A program made the position numbers and the translations under genes. The notes below the pieces were generated by a model. It worked only from the letters and a program-made list of their open reading frames with translations, was not told where the DNA came from and searched no databases. A DNA stretch of 64,000 nt from Takakia lepidozioides (lineage: Eukaryota; Streptophyta; Takakiopsida; Takakiales; Takakiaceae), in the NCBI GenBank assembly GCA_030704615.1, contig CM060731.1:45260001-45324000 (forward strand). Reading direction: 5' to 3'. Shown here piece after piece: positions 22,690 through 32,910 of this stretch. Within the stretch, counting starts at the first letter, position 1; each line of letters begins with the position of its first letter.

Positions 22690-22965
22690 TGTCGTGCGCA
22701 TACACATCACTACACAACTACATCGTTGTCCAAAACCACACAACACATGTGCACACCAAACACTAGTCTATCACTAGTCCACCACTAGTGCAGCCACTAG
22801 TCTACCACTAGGCTGCCACTAACCACCACTAGTGCAGCCACTAGTCCAACCACTAGGCTGCCATTAGCCACCACTAGTGCAGCCGCTAGTCCAACCACTA
22901 GGCTACCACTAGCCACCACTAGTGCAACCACTAGTCCATCACTAGGCTGCCACTAGTCCATCACA
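22690..22965 (-). repeat. LTR of element A, largely a ~48-bp minisatellite
   Basis: 276 bp. On the minus strand it begins TGATGGACTAGTGG next to the polypurine tract and ends GTATGCGCACGACA. From ~22765 to 22960 the plus strand is a tandem array of CCACTAGTGCAGCCACTAG and CCACTAGGCTGCCACTAG units. The same array, with a different number of units, forms the LTR of copy A' (57912-58172). Confidence 0.8.
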
Positions 22966-22979
22966 ATCGCCCCCCTAGC
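22966..22979 (-). promoter_or_regulatory. Polypurine tract of element A
   Basis: The minus strand reads CTAGGGGGGCGAT immediately before the TG of the LTR. A purine-rich tract at this place primes plus-strand DNA synthesis in LTR elements. The same tract is at 58173-58186 in copy A'. Confidence 0.7.
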
Positions 22980-23225
22980 TGACGCTTAGGTCTCTCTAAG
23001 TCCAGGTAGCCACAAGATGTGATAGTGGCCATAGCCTCACTAAGTCCTCCACCACTGTCCCTACTACACTCAAACTCGATAGATCAAGAGGCCGGGTACA
23101 AGAGTTGCCCCATCGTTAGTCGTCGTCTTGCAACCTGTGAACTTGAGCCTGAGATCTCGGGTATTGACTCCTATGAGCTTGGCCCCCCATGTCTTGGTAG
23201 CTGCCACTAGTCATATCCATTGCCC

Positions 23226-24480
23226 CTATCCCAAGCAGTGTGGACATAACCAATCTCCATCAGGAACCCTCTCAAGAGGTGGTGTCAAGCATCCCATGTG
23301 CTAACCTCTTGAGCATCGATCACAGACCAGCATAGTGGCGGCACCACGAGCATGCCCACATAGCATGCAACGCAATCCTGCAAGTACCATTGCAAGGTTG
23401 GGATCTATCATCCCATCCACATGTGGAAGGTGACATGGCGCACAATTGCGCACATGGTCCTTCCATACCATGCCATCTCGACCCTCCATAATCAACACTC
23501 CCGAAGGAAACACCTCCCTAACCCTTAGAATCACACGTCCTGTTGTGACATCCAAGGTCGTAGGCGCTGTCTGCTGCAGACACACATAGTCCCCAGGGTG
23601 GAAACGCCGAACACCTGGCCGATATCCCCCTCCACGTATAGTGGCATACCTCAATATGTCTTGGTGTTGGGCAATAGCAAGGTTCTCAAAAGCCATAGGC
23701 ATGACCCTCTTAAACAACTCTACCCACTGGGCACATGCTCGTGTCCACACATCCGGATCATCAAGGTTGAGGACTACTGCAGCCTCCCTGTGAATAGACG
23801 TAGGCAAATCTGGCTCTCGGCCAGAGAGAAGGAAATATGGTGAGAAAGCAAGTGATGCTTGCTTGCTGAACCTGTAGCCCATGGCTAACCAAGGTACCTG
23901 AAGATCCCAATCTCCTAGGTGTCCCTTTTGCAAGCCATACTTGCGCAAACCCCTCTTCACTGTCTGAACCACTCTCTCTGCCAAGCCATCGGCCTCAGGA
24001 TGATCCCAAGAAGTGGTACGGTGGTCTATCAAGGCTTTATCACACAAAGCCTGAAACTCCCCCAAGAATTCTCTCCATTGGTCCGTGAGTACCTCAGCTA
24101 GAGCACCGAATCGGCTAAGCACACGATCCAGGAATGCATACGGAGCCCCCTCACTAGCCTTGTCAGGCAATGGAACCAACTCAATCCACTTGGAGAAGTG
24201 CTCTACCATCACCAACACATATCTGTGGTGGTGCATCGTCAGTGGCAATGGCCCTGCGAAGTCAAGACTCCACCTGTAGCCCAATCCCATGATGGGTAAG
24301 GATGCAACTGTGGTGTAGGGGCATTGAAGGAAGTACGCACCCTGTCACACACCATGCACCTAGCCACAAACTATTGCACCTCTGTGTGCATACCACGCCA
24401 CCAATACTGCCCCTACAGTAGACTATGAGTGCGTCGCACTCCAAAATGCCCCAACTCTCATGGGCATGCCGCATTAACTG
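23226..24480 (-). pseudogene. Element A integrase with C-terminal PHD finger
   Basis: Main frame is 24290-23301. It has an integrase core with Asp in LDFAGPLP, Asp in VLTDQWREF and Glu in DGLAERVVQ, then the C-terminal region GDYVCLQQ and VWKDHVRNC. Then comes a C4HC3 PHD finger: CMLC, CDRC, H-x2-C in WHMGC, and C-x2-C after GDW. PHD fingers bind histone H3 tails (family knowledge), so this could guide integration, taking the place of a chromodomain; that is inference. The Trp codon after CSRG is TAG at 23301-23303; in copy A' it is TGG and the PHD finger is complete. The N-terminal HHCC part (24480-24290) is frameshifted. Confidence 0.88.
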
Positions 24481-24539
24481 TGCACGTTGTGTTGGGTGAG
24501 GCACCATCTCCCCGTCCATCTCACCATGCCACCGAACTC

Positions 24540-24900
24540 CAGTGTCATCATGCTGGCTCGTGCATGGATTGCGACTCAATCCATCCGCATCCCTATTGAC
24601 CAAACCCGGTCGATGCACAACCTGAAAGTCATACTCTTGGAGTATAAGTGCCCACCGTGCAAGCTTCCCCGTAAGCTTGTCTGACTCCATCAACCACTTG
24701 AGTGGGTGATGATCCGTGACAAGAGTGAAGAGATTGCTGTATAGATAGCACCTGAAATGTGCTACGGCCCACACTGCAGCTAAGCAATCCCCTCATATGA
24801 GCTATACTTAGACTCTGCAGCGTTGTTCGAGTGGCTAGCATAAGCCACTACAAACTCTCTTCCCTCATCATCCACCTATGTAAGCACCACTCCAAGCCCC
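24540..24900 (-). pseudogene. Element A RNase H domain
   Basis: The minus strand shows FVVAYASRSN-like residues near 24840, then AAVWAVAHFRCYLY and FTLVTDHHPLKWLM, which contains the TDHxxL block. The connection ends in VVHRPGLVNRDADGLSRNP, the typical RNase H/integrase linker of gypsy elements. A frame break separates it from the reverse transcriptase. Confidence 0.85.
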
Positions 24901-25957
24901 AACATGCTCCAATCTGTATGCAGCTGAAAGGGACGCCCCCTGATAGGTCGTCTCAGGATAGGTGCCGAGGTCAACCTCGCCTTGAGCTCCTGAAAAACTC
25001 GTTTTTGCTCATCTTCCCACTGCCACTCCTGGTCTACCTTGGTCAGCTTGGTTAGAACCTTTGCAATAGCACTAAATCCCTTGACAAACTGTCTATAGTA
25101 GTTTGTCAACCCCATGAAAGTTCGAACTCGGCTCACATCTGTGGGGCGTGGAATCTGTGCAATGGCCTCTACCTTAGTCTGCTGCACCCCTAATCCTCCA
25201 GGATATATCATGTGGCCCAGATACTCAGTCTGGTTGTGGAAGAATTTGCACTTCCCCGGATGTAATTTCAATCTGTGCGCTCTCAAGCGCTCAAACTCCA
25301 CCTGAAGGTGTCTCTCGTGCTCCTCCACCGTAGCACTAAAGATGATGATGTCATCTATGTAGCATCGAGCAAAGTCTATCCCTGCTAGAATCCTATCCAT
25401 GACTCTCTGGAACTTTGCAGGAGCGTTCTTAAGCCCGAATGGTAAGAACCGCCACTGATATAGGCAATCCTTTTCGTGCTCATTGATCCCCCCAAATGTC
25501 GTCTTCTGCTTGTCCGCCTCCTTGATCAACAACTGGTGATATCCGGACCGCAAGTCCAAAGTGCTAAAGACCTTGGCATGCCCAATGGCATCAAAGACCT
25601 CCTCAGGTGTGGGCATGGCATACTTATCGGACTTGGTCTGACGATTTACAGGCCGGTAATCACCGCACATACGTCTCTCCGTCCAATTGCCATAGACATC
25701 CTTCTTGGCTGACATCACCGTGGCTGAAGCATACTCTCCACCAAACCAGCCTCCCAGAGATCTTGAGTCCTCATCTGAATCAAAGACCTCTCTATATCAC
25801 TGTATCTATAGGGTCTCCGAAAGATTGGCGTGTCCGTGACCAACTCAATACGAATCTGCTGACCCTTCAGTGCTCCCAAATCCTTCAAACTGAAGGCAAA
25901 GCAATTCCTGTAAGCCCTCAGGAACCGCCGTATACGTCGTCTCTCTCCTCCAGTCAC
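24876..25957 (-). pseudogene. Element A reverse transcriptase
   Basis: Frames are 25957-25715 (pre-RT region FRRPYRYSDIERSLI) and 25718-24876. Motifs in order: [23 protein letters not shown] with the first catalytic Asp, LPFGLKNAPAKFQRVMD, and YIDDIIIFS with the YxDD pair. These are followed by TEYLGHMI and thumb residues FMGLTNYYRQFVKGFS and a tether up to GRPFQLHTD. This is the Ty3/gypsy type. One stop or frame change near 25715 disrupts it. It lies directly downstream of the methyltransferase stop codon. Confidence 0.93.
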
Positions 25958-26047
25958 AATGGGTCCAATGTCAGGCTCCCAATTGTCCTCCGTAACTGCA
26001 ACCTTAAGTCCAGCAGACTTAGAGGTAGGAGACGCGTCCCTTGGTTG

Positions 26048-27670
26048 CTATGCCGCAACCTCATGAGCAGTACTCCCTACCTACTCAGTCAATGACAAGG
26101 CCTCATCATGCCCCATCATCTCATCCTTGAGGACCTCCTCATCCCGAGAAGAATCCCCAATCTCATCCATCACAGCCGCCTTGGCTGCCAACTCCCTCTG
26201 AACCTCGAGCACCTCCCACGTGTGCCATGGATGTCTACACCCCGTGGTCCTCACCGACTCGCCCCCACTCACTGCCTGGACCGTCTCGGTAGGCAGAGAG
26301 ACCGTCAAGGGAAGTGCACTCCGCACTCTACGTTGCTCAGTCATAGCCAAGCTGATAATCCAGGTCAAGCAATTGAGATCCATCGCTTGCCCCCAACACC
26401 TGACGACGTGATGCCTCAGAAAGAGAAGGCACCGTCGTGGTCCCAGTGGAAAAACCCATAGCCCGCTCTCGCTCGTTGGATTAGGCTCCACTGACTGCTG
26501 CAACTGAGCATCCCACATGAGGCCACTATCCCAAAAAGCATGTGATCCTGGGAAGCTGAGCAGTGTAGGTAGTGCTGCTCGTGGTCGACCCACCTTGTTG
26601 ACCACTGCCAAAGGCGGATGGTCATCGTGTCTCACACCCTGAGACTGCCACCCTGTGTCCAAAATGCCATCCACTGTGAGGTGTGCTGGCCGTTGCACCC
26701 CATCAAATGCACGCTTGAGCAGTGCGGGTGGCATCAAGTTAGTCCACCATAACCGTGGACGATGAGCCCGTGACCCCACTGCAGCTACATCCAGCAACAC
26801 TGTTGATCCAAGCCACGACCGGACTTGATGCACACTGGCCATCACCCTGGCCCGAGAATCGCCCATCAATGGCACATTCTCTAAGATGTATGCTGGAGAT
26901 ACAGCTTGATGAAGCTGTAAGTGGCGCAAAACCCGCACCATCTCCCAAAAGAGTCCTGACCTTGAGTCTCGCAATCCATTGCCATGCCTGGCTGATGAAT
27001 GCCCTTGGCAGGGCCAACCTACCACTACCAAATCAATGGAGCCAACCCGCTCCAAATCCTGCGCCCCCAACAAAGAGATGTCTGCTGGCAAGGCCTGTTG
27101 ATATCCACGAACTGCAGACACCGGCAACAACTTAGGGTACTGTTGCACCAACTGAGCAACATGGCGTAGGGAGACGCATCGTGCAGTCTCATCCCTCTCC
27201 ACATACAAGTAACGCCAAACTTGTACAGCTGCTTGTAGAACAACAGCCAATCCGGTGCTGATCCCGCCAAAAAAATCCAAAAGGCAAATGCCTTCATCCG
27301 GACACTGTCACACGATCGGTATGGTGTCCAATGGTGACAAGTGAGGTGGTCCTGGTACAATCCCCGCACTGTCCTCTTCTCCTGATGGTACAAAAGCCTC
27401 TACCTAGGCTTGTTGCACATGACAATCAGCGACCCGCTGCAAATCCTTGCTCGAGCCCCACAATGGAGTGTGAGCAACCATGGCAGACAACTTTGCCATA
27501 CCATACATGTCATCATGCTCTCCCGGAGGTGTCACATCCTCTGAATGAGCATTGCCCTCAAGCAACTCTCTAGGCCAACTCACTGCAGCTGTGAATGCTG
27601 CCAGTGTCGGCATCTTGCCTCGCTGGGCAACCGCAACTCCTCCTATGAACGTCACATGGAGCTGCACACG
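26048..27670 (-). pseudogene. DNA (cytosine-5) methyltransferase encoded by element A
   Basis: Would methylate cytosine in DNA using S-adenosylmethionine. Motifs run in unpermuted order: I, LLDFFGGISTG (copy 3 has DLFGGIS); IV, VVVGWPCQGHS with the catalytic Cys; VI, ILENVPLMG; VIII, HRPRLWWTNL; a region with paired -1/+1 frameshifts (~26400-26490); then X-like WGQAMDLNCLTW. Copy 2 shows the unshifted version with ERERAMGF and RRQVLGQAMDLN. The order and motif X resemble DNMT3 rather than the permuted plant DRM type. An N-terminal extension (27670-27290; AAFTAAVSWPREL, MVAHTPLW) links it in one ancestral frame to the protease. It ends HEVAA then TAG at 26048-26050. An early stop (27402 region) and the frameshifts make this copy inactive. 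Confidence 0.9.
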
Positions 27671-27679
27671 TCGGCTCTC

Positions 27680-28150
27680 CCCTGACTACCATCCAGGCCT
27701 ATAGGAAGCTGACTCCTCTCAAAAATCCAGGGTGAAGCCCATGGAGTACAACACTGCCCCACCAACAAGGACATCGTACGAGACCGCGTCTGTCACAATG
27801 GCCTTGGCTCTCATCACTGAGCCATCTGTAGGATGATCTGGCTGTAGTCTGATAGCCAACTCACGTCGTGTCATGCCCCGAGCCTGCTCTTATTCTCCCA
27901 GAGATGTCTGTATCTGGAAAGGGCACGGCTCCATATCCGCCTTCGTGAGGCCCAAGCCTGCAATAGAAGCTCTGCCCAGCATCAATGGCTGAGCTCCCGA
28001 GTCCAACAAGACTCGCAGTGGCCGGTACCTCTTGCCTGCCGGTCCACTCAAACAGAAAATGTAATCCTGGTTGTCTAACATGACAACTCCAGGTGTCACC
28101 ATGGCGCGTTCAATGGCTGGCCCAGCTGGCAGCTCCATCAACCTGGCAGC
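27680..28150 (-). pseudogene. Element A aspartic protease (retropepsin)
   Basis: The minus frame from 28141 contains YRPLRVLLDSGAQPLMLG, with the catalytic D-S-G. After a stop at ~27890 it continues SYDVLVGGAVLYSMGF, the second strand of the fold. Stops in this stretch look like decayed Trp or Gln codons. The reading frame leads directly into the methyltransferase N-terminus, suggesting a PR-MTase polyprotein. Confidence 0.8.
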
Positions 28151-28159
28151 TGCAGCTTA

Positions 28160-28800
28160 TCATGGCGCCGCCGTGGCAGTCTTGACCCTCACACTCGAGG
28201 ATCCCTCCGGCACTACACCTCCCACTATCTCCGCAGAAGATGAAGTAACCTCCCCACTCTCACAAAGTGTAGCTGCTAGCCTAAACACCTTAGCTGGTCT
28301 TACCCCCGGCGTCGCAATTAGGGTAGCCGAGAACAATGGAGCCTGGCACACAGTTGTGGCCGCCCCCAGCAGCATACTAGCTGCCGTAGCCTTGGCAATA
28401 CTAGGTAGTGGTGCTGCCCGTGTAGCTCTCCCCGATGGCATAGTAACCTCTGCCTCGGTAACAGTCGTGCAAGAACTAGGTGCCATGGATGGTGTCGACA
28501 CTATCTCCGCCAATGTAAATGACTGAGGAAGCCTGGCCTGACGGCTTGCCTCCCCACGTTGTGGATCCAACTCCACCTCCGCACCCCGTGGCTCAGGAAC
28601 TCGTGCCGCTCCTCGAGTCACTACCGCAGTTGACTCCACTTGCACTAGTGGTAGTGCTGCCCCGCTCATAGTGGTAGTGGTAGTGGCACCCCTCACTAGT
28701 GGTAGTGGGGCCCCCACCATAGTGGTAGTGGTAGTGGCACCCCTCACTAGTGGTAGTGCTCCACACATGAATCCCATGCCTCCTAAGTCTCATCCCTCAT
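28160..28800 (-). pseudogene. Element A linker with Thr-rich minisatellite
   Basis: Open minus frame of 205 residues (28777-28160). It starts with three near-copies of PLVRGATTTTTM encoded by a ~60-bp tandem repeat with GTGGTAGTGGTAGTGG on the plus strand (28640-28760). It then gives an Ala/Val/Thr-rich stretch with no known fold, between the gag zinc knuckles and the protease. Confidence 0.6.
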
Positions 28801-28869
28801 GAGCAGGAGGTGGACCATCCGGCCTTGGAGCCGGTACCACTTGAGCTGTGGCCATGGCAGTGAGTCTCT

Positions 28870-30306
28870 GTTCTAGCTGCTGAAGCCGGTTGGCCATGCC
28901 TTGGTCACCACCCTGACCTCCACGTCCTTGGCCATGTTGAGCTTGCCCTTGGCCTGCACCTCGTGCCTAGCCAACTCGTCCTCTCTGGGCTGCTCCACCT
29001 TACCCCCGGCCACCATTGTTCCCTTGGAACTGGCCTGGGTGCAAGGGTGCAAACCATAGCACTGGGCCTCTCCATGCCCGTACTTGCCACAATGCCCACA
29101 CTGCAACTGTGTAGGCTGTGCCTGTGCCAAACCATTGCCTCCCTCTGGGCAATCCTTCTTGACATGGGGTCCTCCACATGTCCAGCACACCACATCCGCC
29201 CATTGTTGGCTAGCAAATGAAGGGAGAGACCCCTGCATCTGAGGTCCTTTCTGCCCTTCCCTGGGCTTCACCTAAGCCCCCTTGTTGCCTTGAGCACGTT
29301 GAGGTAGTGGCTCGCTAGGAGCATCACTACCCCGTGGTGCCTCCTTGCAAATCCCACCATGACCACTCGTTCCTCCACCATGTTGAGCTCTATCCGCTCT
29401 GCCAGCAAAAACACATTTGTCAAGGTAGATTGGGCCGCTTGTAGGAGAATTGCATCCCGCACCCTTCTCCTCAGCTCCTTGTCCGATATCCCATACCAGA
29501 ACTGGACTGCCTGAGCCTCAGTAACCCCTTGGGTTACATTAATCAAGCGCCTCATGCGAGTGAAAGCCTCCCTCAAGCTCTCAGTAGGCTTCCGTTGGAA
29601 CTCTTGCAAGCTCCTCAACTTCTTTGTCCTCACCCCTTGGTAGTTCCTTCTCAACTCTTCGAAGAACTCCACAACAGGGTTGAACGAAGGCACCGCCACT
29701 GGTGCTGGTGCAGCAGTAGCTTGGGTGGATGTCGTAGTTGTTGTACCACTAGTCCCACTACTGCTCATGGAAGCTGCTGTTGTATTGTTGCTGCTGGTGC
29801 AGCTGCCGGTGTGGTTGCTGCCCTTGTGCCTCTAGTGCCTCTAGTGATGGAGACATAGTCGGGTGACCAGTACACCTCCACTCCTCGATCTCAACATCGT
29901 GCCCCCGCCTAAACTCATGGTAATCATTCATGGGCGGCCCCTCAAGGTGCTGAAACAGCCCCTTCCATGCCATGAAAGGCGTAAACAGTTGTGGATTGCG
30001 CATTTGCTGCAAGTCACACCAACTATCAAACTCTTGGATAAAGTCATCCAACTCAATGGTGCCCACCGCCCCACAGTACCTTCGTGGCCCCTTGGTGGCT
30101 CCATACATCTCCTCCATTGTGTCCCACAACAATGGCAAGGAAACTACTTGCACCGCCTGTGTGAGTCCTCCTGATTCACAATCCGAATCAGAACCTTCCG
30201 TAGAAGACACATGAGGTGAAAGTGGCCTAAACCGCATACCTCGTCTCGTATACCCGCTAGTATCGTTAGTGCTCATACCGGCACTTTCCCCAGCAACGAG
30301 TGGCAC
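28870..30306 (-). pseudogene. Element A gag polyprotein with two zinc knuckles
   Basis: 30306-29758 gives an acidic N-terminus and the start of the capsid region (MAWKGLFQHLEGPP). 29768-29268 is the retrotransposon gag core (VVEFFEELRRNYQG, LQEFQRKPTESLREAF, QAVQFWYGIS). 29271-28873 has CWTCGGPHVKKDC and CGHCGKYGHGEAQC, two CCHC knuckles for RNA binding. Two frame changes separate these parts. Confidence 0.85.
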
Positions 30307-30330
30307 CTCCGTGTTGACAAACTGATACTC

Positions 30331-31312
30331 AGCCGGTCATGAACATGTCCCTAACCCCCTCTCCATAAGGTAACCGGGTAGAGAACCTGATGCGGCTTAT
30401 GGTTTGGAATACTAGGTTCCTAACATAGCTTGCACCTGCACCTGCATCCACCGCAGGCACTCCTATGGTTGGCTGGTCTTCACCTCCAACCTCACCACAG
30501 GAGAAACAAAGATGGTCTGACTGGTCATCAACCCAGCCTCACCATCGACAGCATGCTCTAGGGTTGGATAGGCGATCAAGCCCGAGTCAACCACCTATAA
30601 AATCAAGCGCCCACACAAAACTAGCATGGCGCACAATCAAACATGCAGGTGTGGATCCAAACACAAGAATGAAAACAACAACTCCCCCACACCAAAAATC
30701 TCTCCATAGTGTCGCTCCGGCAAGGATACCCCAGCCCAAACCCGGACTGACTCTTGCCTCCACCTACGGAAAGGTCTCGGCCTACAGAGAAGGTGAAAAG
30801 CTACGAGGAAGGGAAACTAAAGCAATGCCTATCCCCAACACGCTCTCATCCCAACACCCTCTTTTTTCCTCTCTTCTCTCATTTACATGACCATGAGAGC
30901 ATCCTGTAGACACTCCTCAAACCGCCCTCCAAGAGCTCATGAAACTTGGCCTCCAAGGCCCCATGCAAGCCTCCACAGGGTCCGCTAGTGCCTCCTTACG
31001 TCTACCAGCCATTCCTCAGAATGGAACCACCTCAGGAAACCACACCATTCACTGAAGGTTCAAAAATGGAGCAAATAGAGGTACATATAGGCCCCAACAA
31101 CATTATGTCCAAAGGAATTACCTGCAGGCTGGTCTCCCCCATAGTTAAGAACTGGGCTGAAAACCCGAAAAAATTACCTGCAGGGAAGTAATCCCCTTTG
31201 TTAAAACGCAACAGGGAGGCAATTCCGACTTTTCTGCCGGATCAGCTAGCTCAAAAGCGTTGTTCTTCAGAGCCCAGCCTCCCCATCAAGGTCCCACGAA
31301 ACGAGTGAAAAA

Positions 31313-31359
<47 letters not shown>

Positions 31360-32910
31360 CACTCTGCCTGGTCGCGGCCTTCCATGGCTCCAACCGCCAC
31401 TACTCCTCATGGCCCGCCCTAGGCACTCGATGGCCACGGGCTGCCCAGTGATACCCCGTGGTACCACTCCCACGAGCCTTCACGGCCCGCCTTCCCCACG
31501 ATCTGGTCACCGTGCCCACCCGTTGTGTCCGCACCACGACTTCCAACGGTCACGGTCAACCATCACGACCTGGGCTCGTGGTATCTCGATACCGCCCCAA
31601 TGGCCCATCACGGCCACTGTTCTCTGTGTTCCCTGGAACTCCCAACGAGTTCCCATGCGTTCCCGAGGCGTTTTCGAGGCGTTCCCAAGCTCTCCCCGAG
31701 CTGGGGTTTGCTCCTACACCTGCTACCGACGAGCTATGGCTTCTGCGAAGCCACCAGACTTGTTGCCATGCTCTCTTGGTCTCTCACAACCCACCAGAGG
31801 TACCCTAAACTCAACAAATAAGCAATATGCTGCCCAACAGGCTCCATTTTTTCATGAAGCTCACAAAAAACGAATCTAAAAATACACACCTTTACAAACT
31901 TGGTGCACCTGCACTTCTCATGCATATCCCCTGGCTCTAGGGCGCCTCATTGCTGCCCTTCCTGCCCCACTCTTGCCACTCTAAGAGCCCTTACACTGCT
32001 GAGTTTCAGATTGAAACTCCAACTCAGCACATGTTTCACAAGTGCACTGATTTGCATACAAGAGGGACCAGCCCCCTCTCTTCACTCATACCTCTTTATG
32101 AGCTTAGAGCTGAAGCTCCCAACGGGCTGCGATGCATCCCCTCGCACCTCCACCATTTGACTGCTCCTCGTCTATCCGCAACAACTAGTTTCGGGCAGAA
32201 GTACCTGGAGATGATCATATCATCTCCAACCTGCAACATGCTAGCTTCCCATGCGCAGCCCAAATTTCTGCAGCTCTTTAACTCGCCCTGCAGCTGAAGA
32301 AGACGACCACCAGTTCGCCCACTCGTGGCTAGCATCTCCTTCGTTTCACACTAGAAGCCCAAACTTGGTTGTCATAGCGTTGAGCTATGCAACGCCGCTC
32401 TTCAACATAGGCTACCCGCCTCTCTATCCATTGCAAAACCTGCAACCTGTTCGCCTTTGTACTCTATCCGCTTTGGATAGGCTCATGCACGGATCCTTGC
32501 ACTGCAGGCTGAACCGTTTCTCATGATCTGAAAACACAAGTGCTACAACTAACTCGAACCTGGCACTCACAGACTCGAGCTGATCTTTCTCGAGTGATAA
32601 GGAAAGGAATGATACAAGCACACAAGCTCTCTCAAACTCACATACTTGCACATGAAAACATCACTCATATATTAAGCCGAGTCAAGTGCACCCCACGCCA
32701 TGGGAAATCCACACTACGGCGCCATAGTTAGACGCGGTGAGGCTCAACTCGAGAAAGATGAGCCCACCGCGATCTGCCGTGAAGATAACAATGTCAGGTG
32801 CCCAAACATGTATTGGTCCCTGGATTGACACTTGGGTCAATCCCAAATATCAATATATAAAAGTTAGCTATTTTCTAGCTAACTTCACATTAGTGGTAAA
32901 ATAACTTGAC
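30331..32910. other. Right side of the insertion in the PPR gene; no gene recognised
   Basis: Contains the element A leader region, then C-rich sequence with only repeat-like short open frames. A second copy of the element A LTR is not visible. A 45-base T run lies at 31315-31359. Short perfect hairpins occur at 32731-32769 (CGCGGTG...CACCGCG) and at ~32831-32881 (GGATTGAC...GTCAATCC and AGTTAGCT...AGCTAACT), just left of the point where PPR sequence resumes. Confidence 0.6.
31315..31359. repeat. Poly-T run of 45 bases
   Basis: Uninterrupted homopolymer. On the minus strand it is a poly-A run, which could be the tail of a reverse-transcribed insertion, or assembly-sensitive low-complexity sequence. 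Confidence 0.9.

Larger units (their letters stand above)
22690..30330 (-). mobile_element. Element A: Ty3/gypsy-type retroelement carrying a DNA methyltransferase and a PHD finger
   Basis: Order on the minus strand: leader, gag (30306-28870), protease (~28150-27680), cytosine methyltransferase (27670-26048), reverse transcriptase (25957-24876), RNase H (~24840-24540), integrase plus PHD finger (~24480-23226), polypurine tract (22966-22979) and LTR (22690-22965). The left boundary is fixed because copy A' at 57912 begins with the same TGTCGTGCGCATAC in a different host sequence. The left flank is ATCTC; PPR sequence resumes at 32911 with ATTTC, so the whole insertion is probably 22690-32910. 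I could not find a right LTR, so the gag-proximal side is truncated or overwritten. Multiple stops make it inactive. Confidence 0.88.

Noticed and set aside
22760-22965. CRISPR-like array of regular CACTAG repeats
   Set aside because: No unique spacers; plant nuclear context and location within an LTR make it a minisatellite.
28071-28526. 151-residue plus-strand frame rich in Ala/Val/Thr
   Set aside because: It is the antisense of the element A linker and protease region on the minus strand, where motifs are recognisable.
31260-32530. Series of 60-156 residue plus-strand frames
   Set aside because: Low-complexity Pro/Ser/His-rich frames in C-rich DNA, overlapping each other in all frames with no motif.
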